DNA from: Stutzerimonas stutzeri
Lineage (GTDB): Bacteria; Pseudomonadota; Gammaproteobacteria; Pseudomonadales; Pseudomonadaceae
Length of the DNA: 64,000 nucleotides
Assembly (NCBI RefSeq): GCF_024448935.1
Contig: NZ_JAMOIE010000013.1
Coordinates: 1-64,000 of the forward strand
Direction of reading: 5' to 3'
In this document: positions 15,108-23,301 of the stretch, piece by piece
How positions within the stretch are numbered: the stretch's first letter is position 1
How the letters are laid out: the number at the start of each line of letters is the position of its first letter
Translations under genes and position numbers: made by a program
The notes under the pieces: generated by a model
What the model was told of the DNA's origin: nothing
The model's database searches: none
What the model saw: the letters and a program-made list of their open reading frames with translations, nothing else

Positions 15108-15439
15108 AGCTGGTCCGCCTTGCGCTCGAACACGCGCTTGGCGCCGGCGCGCACGCCTTCGGCACCGACCAGGCCAATGATGCCGCCGAAAAACGGTGCG
15201 GCGGACAGTGGAATTCCGAACAGGCTGAGCCCGTGGCTGGCGGCGAGCGTGATCAGCCCACATACCAGCGACTCGCAGCAGATGCGCCGCAGCGAGCCGC
15301 CGCCGAGCATGAGGCGAGACCCTGAGATAGCCGCGGCCAGGCCTGCGGCGTACAGGATCGGGTAGTTTTGCTCGAGCAGGGCGGCGAGCCACGCCCAGGT
15401 TTCAGGTCTGTCAGGCATGCGCTTCATTCCAGTGTCCAT
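15104..15439 (-). CDS. Phage holin-like membrane protein
   Basis: This 111-residue protein has about three hydrophobic segments (near residues 25-40, 52-68 and 74-92) and a charged C-terminus (Arg-Lys-Ala-Asp-Gln-Leu). It lies just before the endolysin gene with a 4-bp overlap. It resembles the phage holins of the lambda-like family found in Pseudomonas P2-type prophages. It would form holes that release the endolysin. The start may be 15439 or the ATG at 15427; a dual start is common in holins but not shown here. Confidence 0.82.
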   Translation of the reverse strand: MDTGMKRMPDRPETWAWLAALLEQNYPILYAAGLAAAISGSRLMLGGGSLRRICCESLVCGLITLAASHGLSLFGIPLSAAPFFGGIIGLVGAEGVRAGAKRVFERKADQL

Positions 15440-15445
15440 AGTTGT

Positions 15446-15655
15446 TCAGTCCCATAGGTTCACCATCTGCCGGCGCTCGGCCTGCGGCGCGGCGTCGGGC
15501 AGGGTGATCAGGGTGCCGTTGGGGATGACCGGGCCGTGATCGGCCAGGCCGGGGTTGGCGGCGAGCACCTGCTCGACGACGCCGGCGGTACGGCCGTAGT
15601 GCCGCCAGCAGAGGGCGTCGACGGTGTCGCCCTGCTGGGCGCGCAGGCTGGCCAT
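15446..15655 (-). CDS. X: Tail protein gpX (LysM-like)
   Basis: This 69-residue protein matches P2 gpX: Gln-Gly-Asp-Thr-Val-Asp near residue 7, Cys-Trp-Arg-His-Tyr-Gly near 16, and Ala-Asn-Pro-Gly-Leu-Ala near 33, a LysM-like fold. It is a small baseplate/tail component. It overlaps the L stop at 15655. Confidence 0.94.
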   Translation of the reverse strand: MASLRAQQGDTVDALCWRHYGRTAGVVEQVLAANPGLADHGPVIPNGTLITLPDAAPQAERRQMVNLWD

Positions 15656-16119
15656 CAGATCAGTTCCACGGTGGTGTGCACGCGCCCGAGGATGCTGCGG
15701 ATGGCCCAGCGGACATCGCGGCGGTATTCGTCGGCGGTGGGCGTGAGGGCTTCGGCGCGCTCGGCACCGTCGCCGGTGGCGCTGTAGTCGCGGTAGCGCT
15801 CGGCCAGCTCGGCACCGGCGCTGCAGTAGATGGCGCGGCGGTAGAGGTGCAGCAGCTGGCTTTCGCCCTGGATCTGCTGGGCCGGCACGGTGGCCAGCGC
15901 GGCATGCCCTTCGGCTTGGCGCTGGGCCTGGTAGTCAGCGAGCTCGCGGTTGACTGCGATCACCGCGTTGACGGCGGCGACTTCCAGGCGGGCGTCGGTG
16001 ATGCTGCCGTCCAGGCGCAGGGATTCGCGCAGGTGCTGGCCGTCCAGGTCGGGGAACCAGCCATCGTTGGTGATGGGGTGCGGCGCGGTGCTGCCCCCTG
16101 CTGCGATGAATGCGCTCAT
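15655..16119 (-). CDS. L: Head completion protein gpL
   Basis: This 154-residue protein matches P2 gpL. It starts Met-Ser-Ala-Phe-Ile-Ala-Ala-Gly, has Asp-Gly-Trp-Phe-Pro-Asp-Leu near residue 19 and a C-terminal Arg-Arg-Asp-Val-Arg-Trp-Ala-Ile-Arg segment. It completes the DNA-filled head at the connector. It is followed by X without a gap and is preceded by about 95 bp without a gene. Confidence 0.94.
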   Translation of the reverse strand: MSAFIAAGGSTAPHPITNDGWFPDLDGQHLRESLRLDGSITDARLEVAAVNAVIAVNRELADYQAQRQAEGHAALATVPAQQIQGESQLLHLYRRAIYCSAGAELAERYRDYSATGDGAERAEALTPTADEYRRDVRWAIRSILGRVHTTVELI

Positions 16120-16215
16120 GTTCTTGCCCTTGGTTCGGCGGTGGTCGGGGCGTCACGACGAGGCAAGGAGTAAACCTGTCGATCAGCCCCGAGCCGCCGA
16201 GTGCGTGGGGGACGC

Positions 16216-16938
16216 TCAGTTAGCGGGTGGCGCGGCGGCCAGAGCCGGCGCGGTGTCCGCGTGTTTTTTAAGCAGGCGCTCGACGCGCTCCAGATCTTTT
16301 TTGCCGCCGCAGTTGCTGTGCAGGTCGATGGCGCTGACGAGGTGGGCGCGGGCTTGTTCGAGCCCTTCGGCGTTCGGGGCGGCTTCGTCCAGCTCGGCCA
16401 GGTAGGCCTTGCCCAGCGCCAGGTGCAATTTGGCGCGGGCCTGGTCCGGCATGTCGTGCGCGGCGGTGATATCCACAGCCAGCGTCAGGACGCAGCGGTC
16501 AAACGGCGCGCCGGCCTTCTGCTGCTTGAGTGCGGCATTGGCCACCTCCTCGGCCAGCAGGCAGCCGGTGGTGCGCTCGAAACGGTCAGGCATCTTGAGG
16601 TTGTGCTCGAGCACGTAGCGGCCGATGTTCAGCGCCGCGGCGTAGTCACCCGCGTCGATGTTCCAGACCATCAGCGTGGTGAGCACGTCGTCCTGGGCGC
16701 CGTTGCCGGCGGCCAGCACGCCTTCGATGTAGGGCTGATAGGCCGGGATGAGCGAACGCTTGAGCTCGGCCTTGCCCTGCTCCGACTGCACCTGCTTGAG
16801 GCGCAGCCGGTCCTGGTTGAGTTGCAGCAGCTGCTGTTCGTAGGCAGTGGCGCCGGCCATGGACCGCTCCGGCGCTACCTCAGCAGCCTGCAACGCCGCG
16901 CGTTTGCGCAGCTGGTTGCGTTGGGCTGGGCTGAGCAT
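16216..16938 (-). CDS. M: Small terminase subunit gpM
   Basis: This 240-residue protein matches P2 gpM (Phage_term_smal). It begins Met-Leu-Ser-Pro-Ala-Gln-Arg-Asn, a basic N-terminal part that would bind DNA near cos, with Leu-Met-Val-Trp-Asn-Ile-Asp near residue 90 as a family landmark. It works with gpP on the plus strand to cut cos and start packaging. It lies 3 bp after the capsid gene. Confidence 0.94.
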   Translation of the reverse strand: MLSPAQRNQLRKRAALQAAEVAPERSMAGATAYEQQLLQLNQDRLRLKQVQSEQGKAELKRSLIPAYQPYIEGVLAAGNGAQDDVLTTLMVWNIDAGDYAAALNIGRYVLEHNLKMPDRFERTTGCLLAEEVANAALKQQKAGAPFDRCVLTLAVDITAAHDMPDQARAKLHLALGKAYLAELDEAAPNAEGLEQARAHLVSAIDLHSNCGGKKDLERVERLLKKHADTAPALAAAPPAN

Positions 16939-16941
16939 GGC

Positions 16942-17952
16942 TTACACCGCCTCGATGTTTTCGACCAGGGCGACCAGACCGAAGTCCTCGATCACGTAGG
17001 CATCGTTGCTCGACTGGTAGTCGGCGATGCGGTCGTACTCCGGCTCATCCTTCACATGGCGGCGGCGCGCGCCTTCCTGGAAGTAAATGGAGAGGTTCGA
17101 CAGGGTCGTGACCAGCACGGTGCCAGCCGGGAAGAACGGTGCGTCGACGACCGGCAAGCCGCCGATGCGCGCGCGGGTCATGATTTCCTGCGCGGCGTTC
17201 TCTTCCTGGTTGGAGGCGGCGCCCTTCTCGACCGCGGCCAGCAGTTTGTCGTGCATCAGGTCGCGGGAAAGCATGACGACCAGGTCCGGACGGCTGCGGT
17301 GCCAGGGCTCGAGCATCTGCACGGCGTCGAATACCACGCCATCCAGGGTTTTGTAGTCGCCGGCGGAGCCGACGGTGACCTGGCCGGAGGCGGCGACCAC
17401 TTCGTCCAGCACGCGATCAGGCGCGCCAACGCGGACCTTATGCAGCCAGCCGATGTTGACGTCTTCGAGCATGGGGCTGGTGGCGATGTCGGTGGCCGGC
17501 GCCGCTGCGGTGCCGTTGAAGCCGATCATGATGCGGTCCAGGGCCTGGCGCTGGGCGATGGCGGCGGTGAGGCGCGTCTGGAAGTCGGGGAATTTGGCCC
17601 AGGCGTCGATCAGTGCGTAGGGGAAGGCGCTGTCGAAGTTGGTCTGCTTGCAGGCGTAGCTGTCCTTGGCCAGGGTCTGGCGCTGCGCCGGGTTGCGGCG
17701 GTTGCCGGCGCCTGTGTTGGTGCGGCTGGCGATCGGGCCGTTGACGCCCAGCAGGATGGCCTCGCCTTCCTGCTCGGTGACGCCGATGATGTTGATCCGG
17801 CCGAGAAACGCGCTCGATTCCTGGATGGCGGTCTCCAGGCTCTGCTGCACGGACGGCAGGACGTTGAACTTGACGATGGCCGAGGTGATGCCGTTGAGCT
17901 TGGCGACCTGGTCCAGGTAGCCGTTGAATTTGAGGCGGGTTTCGTTGCGCAT
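16942..17952 (-). CDS. N: Major capsid protein gpN
   Basis: This 336-residue protein matches P2 gpN. It begins Met-Arg-Asn-Glu-Thr-Arg-Leu-Lys-Phe-Asn and has the Gly-Val-Asn-Gly-Pro-Ile-Ala-Ser-Arg-Thr-Asn-Thr family segment near residue 70. It assembles the icosahedral head with scaffold gpO and is trimmed at its N-terminus in P2. It lies between O and M, as in P2. Confidence 0.96.
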   Translation of the reverse strand: MRNETRLKFNGYLDQVAKLNGITSAIVKFNVLPSVQQSLETAIQESSAFLGRINIIGVTEQEGEAILLGVNGPIASRTNTGAGNRRNPAQRQTLAKDSYACKQTNFDSAFPYALIDAWAKFPDFQTRLTAAIAQRQALDRIMIGFNGTAAAPATDIATSPMLEDVNIGWLHKVRVGAPDRVLDEVVAASGQVTVGSAGDYKTLDGVVFDAVQMLEPWHRSRPDLVVMLSRDLMHDKLLAAVEKGAASNQEENAAQEIMTRARIGGLPVVDAPFFPAGTVLVTTLSNLSIYFQEGARRRHVKDEPEYDRIADYQSSNDAYVIEDFGLVALVENIEAV

Positions 17953-17980
17953 GGGTGTGCTCCAGTGGGCGGGTCGGGGG

Positions 17981-18808
17981 TCAGAACGCGGCCAGAATTT
18001 GGCCGTTGCCGCCCGATACCGGCGGACGCTTGAACTGTTGCGGGTCGGCGACCTTTTCGAGCTTGGCGGTCAGCTCGGTGACGGTCGCCTCGAGCTTGGT
18101 GACCTGCTCGTCCAGGTTTGTGGCCTTGGTGCTGTAGGCGTCCAGGGCTGCCTGCTGCTTTTCGGCAAACTCCACCAGGGCGGTGACGGCATCGCCGATC
18201 TCGGCGAACTGGCTGTCGGCCTCTTTGCCCTTGGTGAACAGAGCCTTGACGCGGTTGGCCAGATCCTTGAATGCGCTGGGCTGTTCGGTGACCTCGTCGA
18301 ATTCGAGCGCGGCCTCTTCGGCGGCGGAGAACAGGTTGTCCTTGTCCTGCTTGCGGCTGGTCAGCGTGCCGTGCTGGGCGCTGAATTCAAGGGCTTCGGT
18401 GCCCAGGCTCGCCGGGCTGTCGGTGACGGCCAGGCCGACCAGGTAGGCCCGGCCGGTGTCGGAAAACTTGGGCTGGATCTCCATGGAGGTGTAGATCTTC
18501 TGGCCTTTCTTGTTCAGGGCCAGCAGCGAGTCGTTGGGCTGGATCTGGGCGAACAGGGCGAGCTTCTGCTCGCCGTTGACGTCGACCTCCTCGACTTTCA
18601 GCGCGAGCACGTCGCCATAGGCACCGAACTGCGAGTCAGGCGACAGGCCCTTGATGTGCTCGACGTTGAGGCGGGCGCCATAGGTGTCGCGGCTGTAACT
18701 GGCCGCCATCTCTTCGAGCCAGCTGCGTTCGATCTTGCGGCCGTCGGTGGTCGCGCCTTCGACGCCGATACGGAACCAACGGGAGCGGAATTTCTTCATG
18801 GGGGTCAT
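17981..18808 (-). CDS. O: Capsid scaffold/protease gpO
   Basis: This 275-residue protein matches P2 gpO. The N-terminal half is a serine protease (a Phe-Arg-Ile-Gly-Val-Glu-Gly start, Asn-Val-Glu-His near residue 50 with a candidate catalytic His, and an Ala-Val-Thr-Asp-Ser-Pro-Ala-Ser-Leu-Gly segment holding the candidate catalytic Ser). The C-terminal half is a long alpha-helical scaffold region rich in Glu, Ala, Lys and Thr. It directs capsid assembly and processing. The start could be 18808 or the ATG at 18799; both lie close to a GAGGA ribosome site. It is the first gene of the O-N-M-L-X operon. Confidence 0.94.
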   Translation of the reverse strand: MTPMKKFRSRWFRIGVEGATTDGRKIERSWLEEMAASYSRDTYGARLNVEHIKGLSPDSQFGAYGDVLALKVEEVDVNGEQKLALFAQIQPNDSLLALNKKGQKIYTSMEIQPKFSDTGRAYLVGLAVTDSPASLGTEALEFSAQHGTLTSRKQDKDNLFSAAEEAALEFDEVTEQPSAFKDLANRVKALFTKGKEADSQFAEIGDAVTALVEFAEKQQAALDAYSTKATNLDEQVTKLEATVTELTAKLEKVADPQQFKRPPVSGGNGQILAAF

Positions 18809-18889
18809 GTCCTCAGGCTGGCCGCGGGGGCGGCGTTAGCGTTGAGGGCATGGTCGGCAGACGGCGCGGTCCGGGCAATCAGCACGCCG

Positions 18890-18908
18890 TGTAGGCGGCG
18901 CAGGTACA
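18890..18908. promoter_or_regulatory. Presumed Ogr-type late activator site between divergent O and P (P2 PO/PP equivalent)
   Basis: The third TGTA-N11-TACA copy lies in the divergent gap between O (minus) and P (plus), 48 bp before the P start and 82 bp before the O start. The dyad is symmetric, so it may serve one or both directions, as the closely spaced P2 promoters do. Confidence 0.72.
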
Positions 18909-18955
18909 GGGCGCGCCACTAACGGGGCTCACGCGTGCGCGACACCATCGGCGCC

Positions 18956-20719
18956 ATGAATGCACCCGCCGAACGCCCCGCACAACGCGACAACCGCCGC
19001 CAGGCCAAATTCTTGTACTGGACGGGCTGGCGCATCACCGATATCGCCGGCTATCTGGACGAGAAGGAAAAGACCGTCCACAGCTGGAAGACCCGGGACG
19101 AGTGGGACCGGGCCGACAACGTCGAGCGGATTGGCGGCGCGCTGGAGGCCCGCCTGGTGCAGCTGATCCTCAAGGACGGCAAGAGCGGCGGCGATTTCAA
19201 GGAGCTCGACCTGCTGCACCGCCAGCTTGAGCGGCAGGCGCGGATAGAACGGTTCAAGGGCGGCGGGACTGAGGCCGAGCTCAATCCGAATCTGGATAAG
19301 CGCAACGCCTGGCCAAAGGCGAAGCCCAAGCGCAACGAGTTCGCCGAGGAGCACATCGAGCAGCTGGAGGAAGCGTTCCGCGATGGCTGTTTCGGCTACC
19401 AGCTGGACTGGTACCGCGCGGGCAACCAGCGGACCCGGGCGATTCTCAAGAGCCGGCAGATCGGCGCGACGTTTTATTTTGCGCGGGAGGCGCTGCTCGA
19501 TGCGCTGGTGACGGGGCGCAATCAGATATTTCTCAGCGCGTCGAAGAATCAGGCGCATATCTTCAAGGCGTATATCCAGGCGTTTTCCCGCGAGGTCTGC
19601 CAGGTGGAGCTGACCGGCGATCCGATCATCCTGGCCAATGGCGCCGAGCTGCACTTCCTCGGTACCAACGCGCGCACCGCCCAGGGCTATCACGGCAATT
19701 TCTACTTCGACGAATTCTTCTGGACGTTCAAGTTCAACGAGCTGAACAAGGTCGCCAGCGGCATGGCGATGCAGAAGCAATACCGCCGCACCTATTTCTC
19801 GACGCCCTCCTCGATGGCGCATGAGGCCTATTCGTTCTGGACGGGTGAGCGCTTCAACAAGGGCAAGCCGGCGGCGCAGCGGATCCAGCTGGATGTGTCG
19901 CACGATGCGCTGCAGCAGGGCCGGCTGTGCGAGGACCGGATCTGGCGCCAGATCGTAACCATCCTGGACGCCGAGCAGCGCGGCTGCGATCTGTTCGACA
20001 TCGAGGAGCTGCGCCAGGAGTACAGCGCGGAGGCCTACGCCAACCTGCTGATGTGTCAGTTCGTCGATGACGGCGCGTCGATCTTCCCGCTCAACATCCT
20101 GCAGCCCTGCATGGTGGATAGCTGGATCGAGTGGAACGAGGACTACAAGCCGTTTGCCGATCGGCCGTTCGGTGATCGCCAGGTGTGGGTGGGCTATGAC
20201 CCGGCCGAGACCGGCGACAGTGCCGGCCTGGTTGTGGTGGCGCCGCCGCTGGTACCGGGCGGCAAGTTCCGCGGGCTCGAGCGGCATCAGTTCCGCGGGA
20301 TGGACTTCGCCGCCCAGGCCGAGGCGATCCGCCGGGTGACGCTGCGCTATTGGGTGACCTACATCGGCATCGACATGACCGGCATGGGCTCGGGCGTGGC
20401 GCAGCTGGTGAAGCAGTTCTTCCCGAACCTGACCACCTTCAGCTACTCGCCGGAGGTGAAGACCCGCCTGGTGCTGAAGGCCTATGACGTGATCCACAAG
20501 GGCCGGCTCGAATTCGACGCCGGCTGGACGGACCTCGCCTCCTCGCTGATGGCGATCCGCAAAACCACAACGGCCAGCGGCCGGCAGATGACGTACACCG
20601 CCGGGCGCACCGATGACACCGGACACGCCGATCTGGCCTGGGCGCTGTTCCATGCCCTGCACAACGAGCCCCTCGAGGGCATGACCGCTCAGAACACCAG
20701 TTTTATGGAGATTTATTGA
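18956..20719 (+). CDS. P: Large terminase subunit gpP (ATPase)
   Basis: This 587-residue protein matches P2 gpP in size and layout. The N-terminus has a helix-turn-helix-like region (Ile-Thr-Asp-Ile-Ala-Gly-Tyr-Leu-Asp near residue 30). The ATPase region has Lys-Ser-Arg-Gln-Ile-Gly-Ala-Thr as the Walker-A-like loop and Phe-Tyr-Phe-Asp-Glu-Phe-Phe-Trp as Walker B. The nuclease part follows, with Val-Gly-Tyr-Asp-Pro-Ala-Glu-Thr-Gly near 415. It cuts cos and packages DNA into the procapsid. The ATG at 18956 was preferred to a GTG at 18935. Confidence 0.96.
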   Translation: MNAPAERPAQRDNRRQAKFLYWTGWRITDIAGYLDEKEKTVHSWKTRDEWDRADNVERIGGALEARLVQLILKDGKSGGDFKELDLLHRQLERQARIERFKGGGTEAELNPNLDKRNAWPKAKPKRNEFAEEHIEQLEEAFRDGCFGYQLDWYRAGNQRTRAILKSRQIGATFYFAREALLDALVTGRNQIFLSASKNQAHIFKAYIQAFSREVCQVELTGDPIILANGAELHFLGTNARTAQGYHGNFYFDEFFWTFKFNELNKVASGMAMQKQYRRTYFSTPSSMAHEAYSFWTGERFNKGKPAAQRIQLDVSHDALQQGRLCEDRIWRQIVTILDAEQRGCDLFDIEELRQEYSAEAYANLLMCQFVDDGASIFPLNILQPCMVDSWIEWNEDYKPFADRPFGDRQVWVGYDPAETGDSAGLVVVAPPLVPGGKFRGLERHQFRGMDFAAQAEAIRRVTLRYWVTYIGIDMTGMGSGVAQLVKQFFPNLTTFSYSPEVKTRLVLKAYDVIHKGRLEFDAGWTDLASSLMAIRKTTTASGRQMTYTAGRTDDTGHADLAWALFHALHNEPLEGMTAQNTSFMEIY

Positions 20720-21720
20720 TGAACACCGACATTGCCGCCGCACCCACCCAGGGCTTCGAGGCCTTCACCTTCGGCGACCCGATGCCGGTGCTCGATGGCC
20801 GCGAGCTGCTGGACTATCTGGAATGCTGGCTGAATGGCCGCTGGTACGAGCCGCCGCTGTCGCTCGATGGGCTGGCGAAGTCGACCAGGGCGAGCGTGTT
20901 CCTGCAGTCGGGGCTCAACTTCAAGCGCAACATGCTCGAGCGGACGTTCATTCCGCACAAGCTGCTGAGCCGGCAGGCGTTCGGGCAGTTCGCCCTGGAC
21001 TGGTTGTGGTGTGGCAATGCGTACCTGGAGCGGCGGCAGAACATGCTCGGCCAAGCGCTGAGCCTGCAGCCGACACTGGCAAAGTACATGCGCCGCGGTG
21101 CCGACCTCGAAACCTACTACCAGGTGCGCGGCTGGAAGGATGAGCATATGTTCGCCGCGGGCACGATATGCCATTTGCGCGAAGCGGATATCAACCAAGA
21201 GGTTTACGGGTTGCCGGAATGGTTGTCGGCGCTGCAGTCGGCGTTGCTCAACGAGTCCGCCACCCTCTTCCGCCGGCGCTACTACCAGAACGGCAGCCAT
21301 GCCGGCTTCATCATGTACATGACCGACGCGGCGCAAAAGGAAGAAGACGTCGACGCCCTGCGCACCGCGCTGAAGTCCGCCAAGGGACCGGGAAATTTCC
21401 GCAACCTGTTCATGTACGCGCCGGGCGGAAAGAAAGATGGCATCCAGCTGCTGCCGGTGAGTGAAGTGGCGGCGAGGGACGAGTTCGGTTCGATCAAGAA
21501 CATCAGCCGCGACGATCTACTCGCCGCGCTGCGGATCCCGCCTCAGCTGATGGGCATAGTGCCGCAGAACGCCGGCGGGTTTGGCTCGCTGCGCGAGGCC
21601 GCTGAGGTGTGGGCGGTCAACGAGCTCGAACCTATCCAGGCAAGGCTAGCTCAGGTGAATGAGTGGCTGGGGGAGGAGGTGGTGCGGTTCAGGGAGTTTG
21701 AGTTGCCCACCAGGAACTGA
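20719..21720 (+). CDS. Q: Portal protein gpQ
   Basis: This 333-residue protein matches P2 gpQ: Phe-Thr-Phe-Gly-Asp-Pro-Met-Pro-Val near residue 15, Asn-Phe-Lys-Arg-Asn-Met-Leu near 72, Tyr-Gly-Leu-Pro-Glu-Trp-Leu near 155, and Arg-Ile-Pro-Pro-Gln-Leu-Met-Gly near 275. It forms the 12-fold portal vertex. Its ATG overlaps the P stop (ATGA). It ends 20 bp before an intrinsic terminator and about 360 bp before the candidate cos. Confidence 0.97.
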   Translation: MNTDIAAAPTQGFEAFTFGDPMPVLDGRELLDYLECWLNGRWYEPPLSLDGLAKSTRASVFLQSGLNFKRNMLERTFIPHKLLSRQAFGQFALDWLWCGNAYLERRQNMLGQALSLQPTLAKYMRRGADLETYYQVRGWKDEHMFAAGTICHLREADINQEVYGLPEWLSALQSALLNESATLFRRRYYQNGSHAGFIMYMTDAAQKEEDVDALRTALKSAKGPGNFRNLFMYAPGGKKDGIQLLPVSEVAARDEFGSIKNISRDDLLAALRIPPQLMGIVPQNAGGFGSLREAAEVWAVNELEPIQARLAQVNEWLGEEVVRFREFELPTRN

Positions 21721-21740
21721 TCAGCAGTCGTCACCCCAAC

Positions 21741-21764
21741 AAGCCGCCTCCGGGCGGTTTTTTT
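21741..21764 (+). terminator. Intrinsic terminator after Q
   Basis: A CCGCC/GGCGG stem with a 4-base TCCG loop and flanking A/T pairs is followed by a run of seven T. It closes the P-Q operon. Confidence 0.9.
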
Positions 21765-22082
21765 GTGCCGGCGCGACCAGATCGCGGCGCTCTACAAGCA
21801 AGCAAAAACCCATCACAACATAGCAAAAAGGGCTTTGCGCGTCCATCTAAAAACACTATGAACGCCAGTATTCATGCGGGTTTCAGCGGTTACCACCGTC
21901 TTGCGGCACCGGCCTTGGCGACGCATGAGGAGCGGCTTGCCAGTGGCGTACTGCCAAGCGTCCGCGACCCGTTCCGGAACAGCTGCAGCAGCCTGCCAAA
22001 CCCGATCATCACCCGGCGCGCGCCGTTGTCCCCCCACCTCACCTGCGGGCTAAAGAGGCCTCTTTTTCTGCACTCCTGCAAC
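21765..22082. other. Non-coding stretch between Q terminator and candidate cos
   Basis: In phiCTX the cytotoxin gene lies between Q and cos. Here I see no cytotoxin-like gene; the short open frames on both strands have no recognisable features. One small minus-strand frame (21813-22037) ends with a basic Arg-Trp-Thr-Arg-Lys-Ala-Leu-Phe motif but has no support. Confidence 0.5.
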
Positions 22083-22119
22083 GTGCCCTGCCCGCCCCGC
22101 TGCTGCAGCTGGCGGGGCG
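22083..22119. other. Candidate cos site with adjacent hairpin
   Basis: Bases 22083-22101 match the complement of the 19-base P2 cohesive end, as I remember it, at 14 of 19 positions, including GTGC, CCCGCC and CGC. An 8-bp inverted repeat (22093-22100 and 22112-22119) around an 11-base loop overlaps it. The location, just beyond Q, is where cos lies in P2 and phiCTX. Confidence 0.5.
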
Positions 22120-22199
22120 TTCGACGATCAATGAATGCCTGCGGATCCCGGCGAAGGTTCGGGCTGCACATGAGCCCGTAAGCGCCCCGATTTCTAAAT

Positions 22200-22500
22200 C
22201 AATTTCCAAAACGGGTAATTTTGGTTAGGAGGCAGTTTCGGACGGCTGAAAGCCACGTATTTGCTGGGCTGGAGCACTTACCTCGAAAGGTAATTTTAGG
22301 TAAGGCAAAAGGTAATTTTTTTGCAAACGCCTGATTTTAAAGGAGTTAGTAAATCGATCACCTAACCACTACTTGAGGTAATTCGATTACCTATTTATTA
22401 CCCTATTATTACCTTTAACGAATTTCGACAAAGCATTGAATTCACTACTATTTTCTCCGCTTCAAAATAGTCCTTACCAAAATTACCCGTTTTTTTTGGG
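22200..22500. repeat. AT-rich stretch with inverted repeats (GGTAATTTT family), presumed phage end or junction
   Basis: The arms 22208-22225 and 22476-22493 are perfect 18-bp reverse complements, extending to 23 bp with one mismatch (22208-22230 and 22471-22493), 240-250 bp apart. Between them GGTAAT/ATTACC units recur, including AGGTAAT-TCG-ATTACCT at 22376-22392. The whole block is markedly AT-rich compared with both sides. No gene fits here. It could be attachment-site arms, a protein-binding array or the remains of a replication origin. Confidence 0.7.
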
Positions 22501-23183
22501 TCAGGCGAAATCGCGGCAACAGCTAGGGAAGCGGGGATTTTGACCCGACGCGCTCACTTTCATGGGAACGCACTGGGAACACTCACCCGCGCACAAACGC
22601 CCTGCAGCCCAGCAAATACGTCGATTCAGGCCGCCAAAGCATGTGCCGCAGGCAACTTCAAAGAATGCGTCGCGAATCACGCTCAGCCGCCGAGCATGGG
22701 CCGTGCCATTCATCCAGGCTGAACGCAGCGCTGAACGGCCCCTCCGCTACCTTAGTGTTTCGATTCCACCCGCATTTGAAGCTGCAAAGAAGTCAGTCGT
22801 TTCCAATCGCGCCATGCGGCATTTGGGGATAACGATGCGGTAAACGCACACGCCGAGCGGCTTCTGACAGGCCATGGAGCACAAGCCTCGTCTTGCGGAC
22901 GGCTCCCCACAAAACCAGCGCCAGCGGTTGACCAGGGCACCAGGGTGCAAAACCAGACCGCCCCGACAGGCGGCCTGCTCCGCGGCGAAACCAGGCCACC
23001 AGCGCGCTCGCACTCGAAGCGTTACCCAAATGACAAACTCCGGTAGATTCTGTTCATGTTGCATGGCCTGCATATTGCTTTGTTGCAGCTGAAGTCGAGA
23101 CCAGAACTCGCCAAGCTACCGCCCGCTCTGGAATAGCCAAGTTGCTCCGCCAGAACAACCAGAAAATCAAAAGGCCGCCCATC
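22501..23183. other. Stretch without a supported gene
   Basis: Several overlapping open frames on both strands exist, the longest at 22747-23073 (minus, 108 codons), but none has a convincing ribosome site, domain or composition. No tRNA gene is visible, so the integration target cannot be named from this sequence. Confidence 0.5.
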
Positions 23184-23279
23184 ATGTTAAAACACAAAAA
23201 GCTCAGGCAGGCTACGATGATCCTGCTCGCCACCGCGGTTATTCTGATCCTGCCGAACCTCACTCGACTGATCAGCTAA
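23184..23279 (+). CDS. Very small membrane protein (31 residues)
   Basis: The frame encodes a basic N-terminus (Met-Leu-Lys-His-Lys-Lys-Leu-Arg-Gln) followed by one hydrophobic segment (residues 11-25) and a short tail ending Leu-Ile-Ser. This is the typical layout of a single-pass small membrane protein. It lies 22 bp before the rhodanese gene, in the same direction. Function unknown. Confidence 0.55.
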   Translation: MLKHKKLRQATMILLATAVILILPNLTRLIS

Positions 23280-23301
23280 GACTGCAGGAATGAGGGAACC
23301 G

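Noticed and set aside
18929-20743. Minus-strand open frame (604 codons) opposite gpP
   Set aside because: It is a shadow of the terminase gene; gpP is clearly identified on the plus strand.
22747-23073. Minus-strand frame of 108 codons right of the prophage
   Set aside because: No ribosome site, domain or convincing composition; other frames over the same DNA are equally open.
22083-23183. tRNA gene as prophage attachment site
   Set aside because: phiCTX integrates in a tRNA-Ser gene, so I looked for cloverleaf and GGTTCGA-type T-loop sequences and found none.
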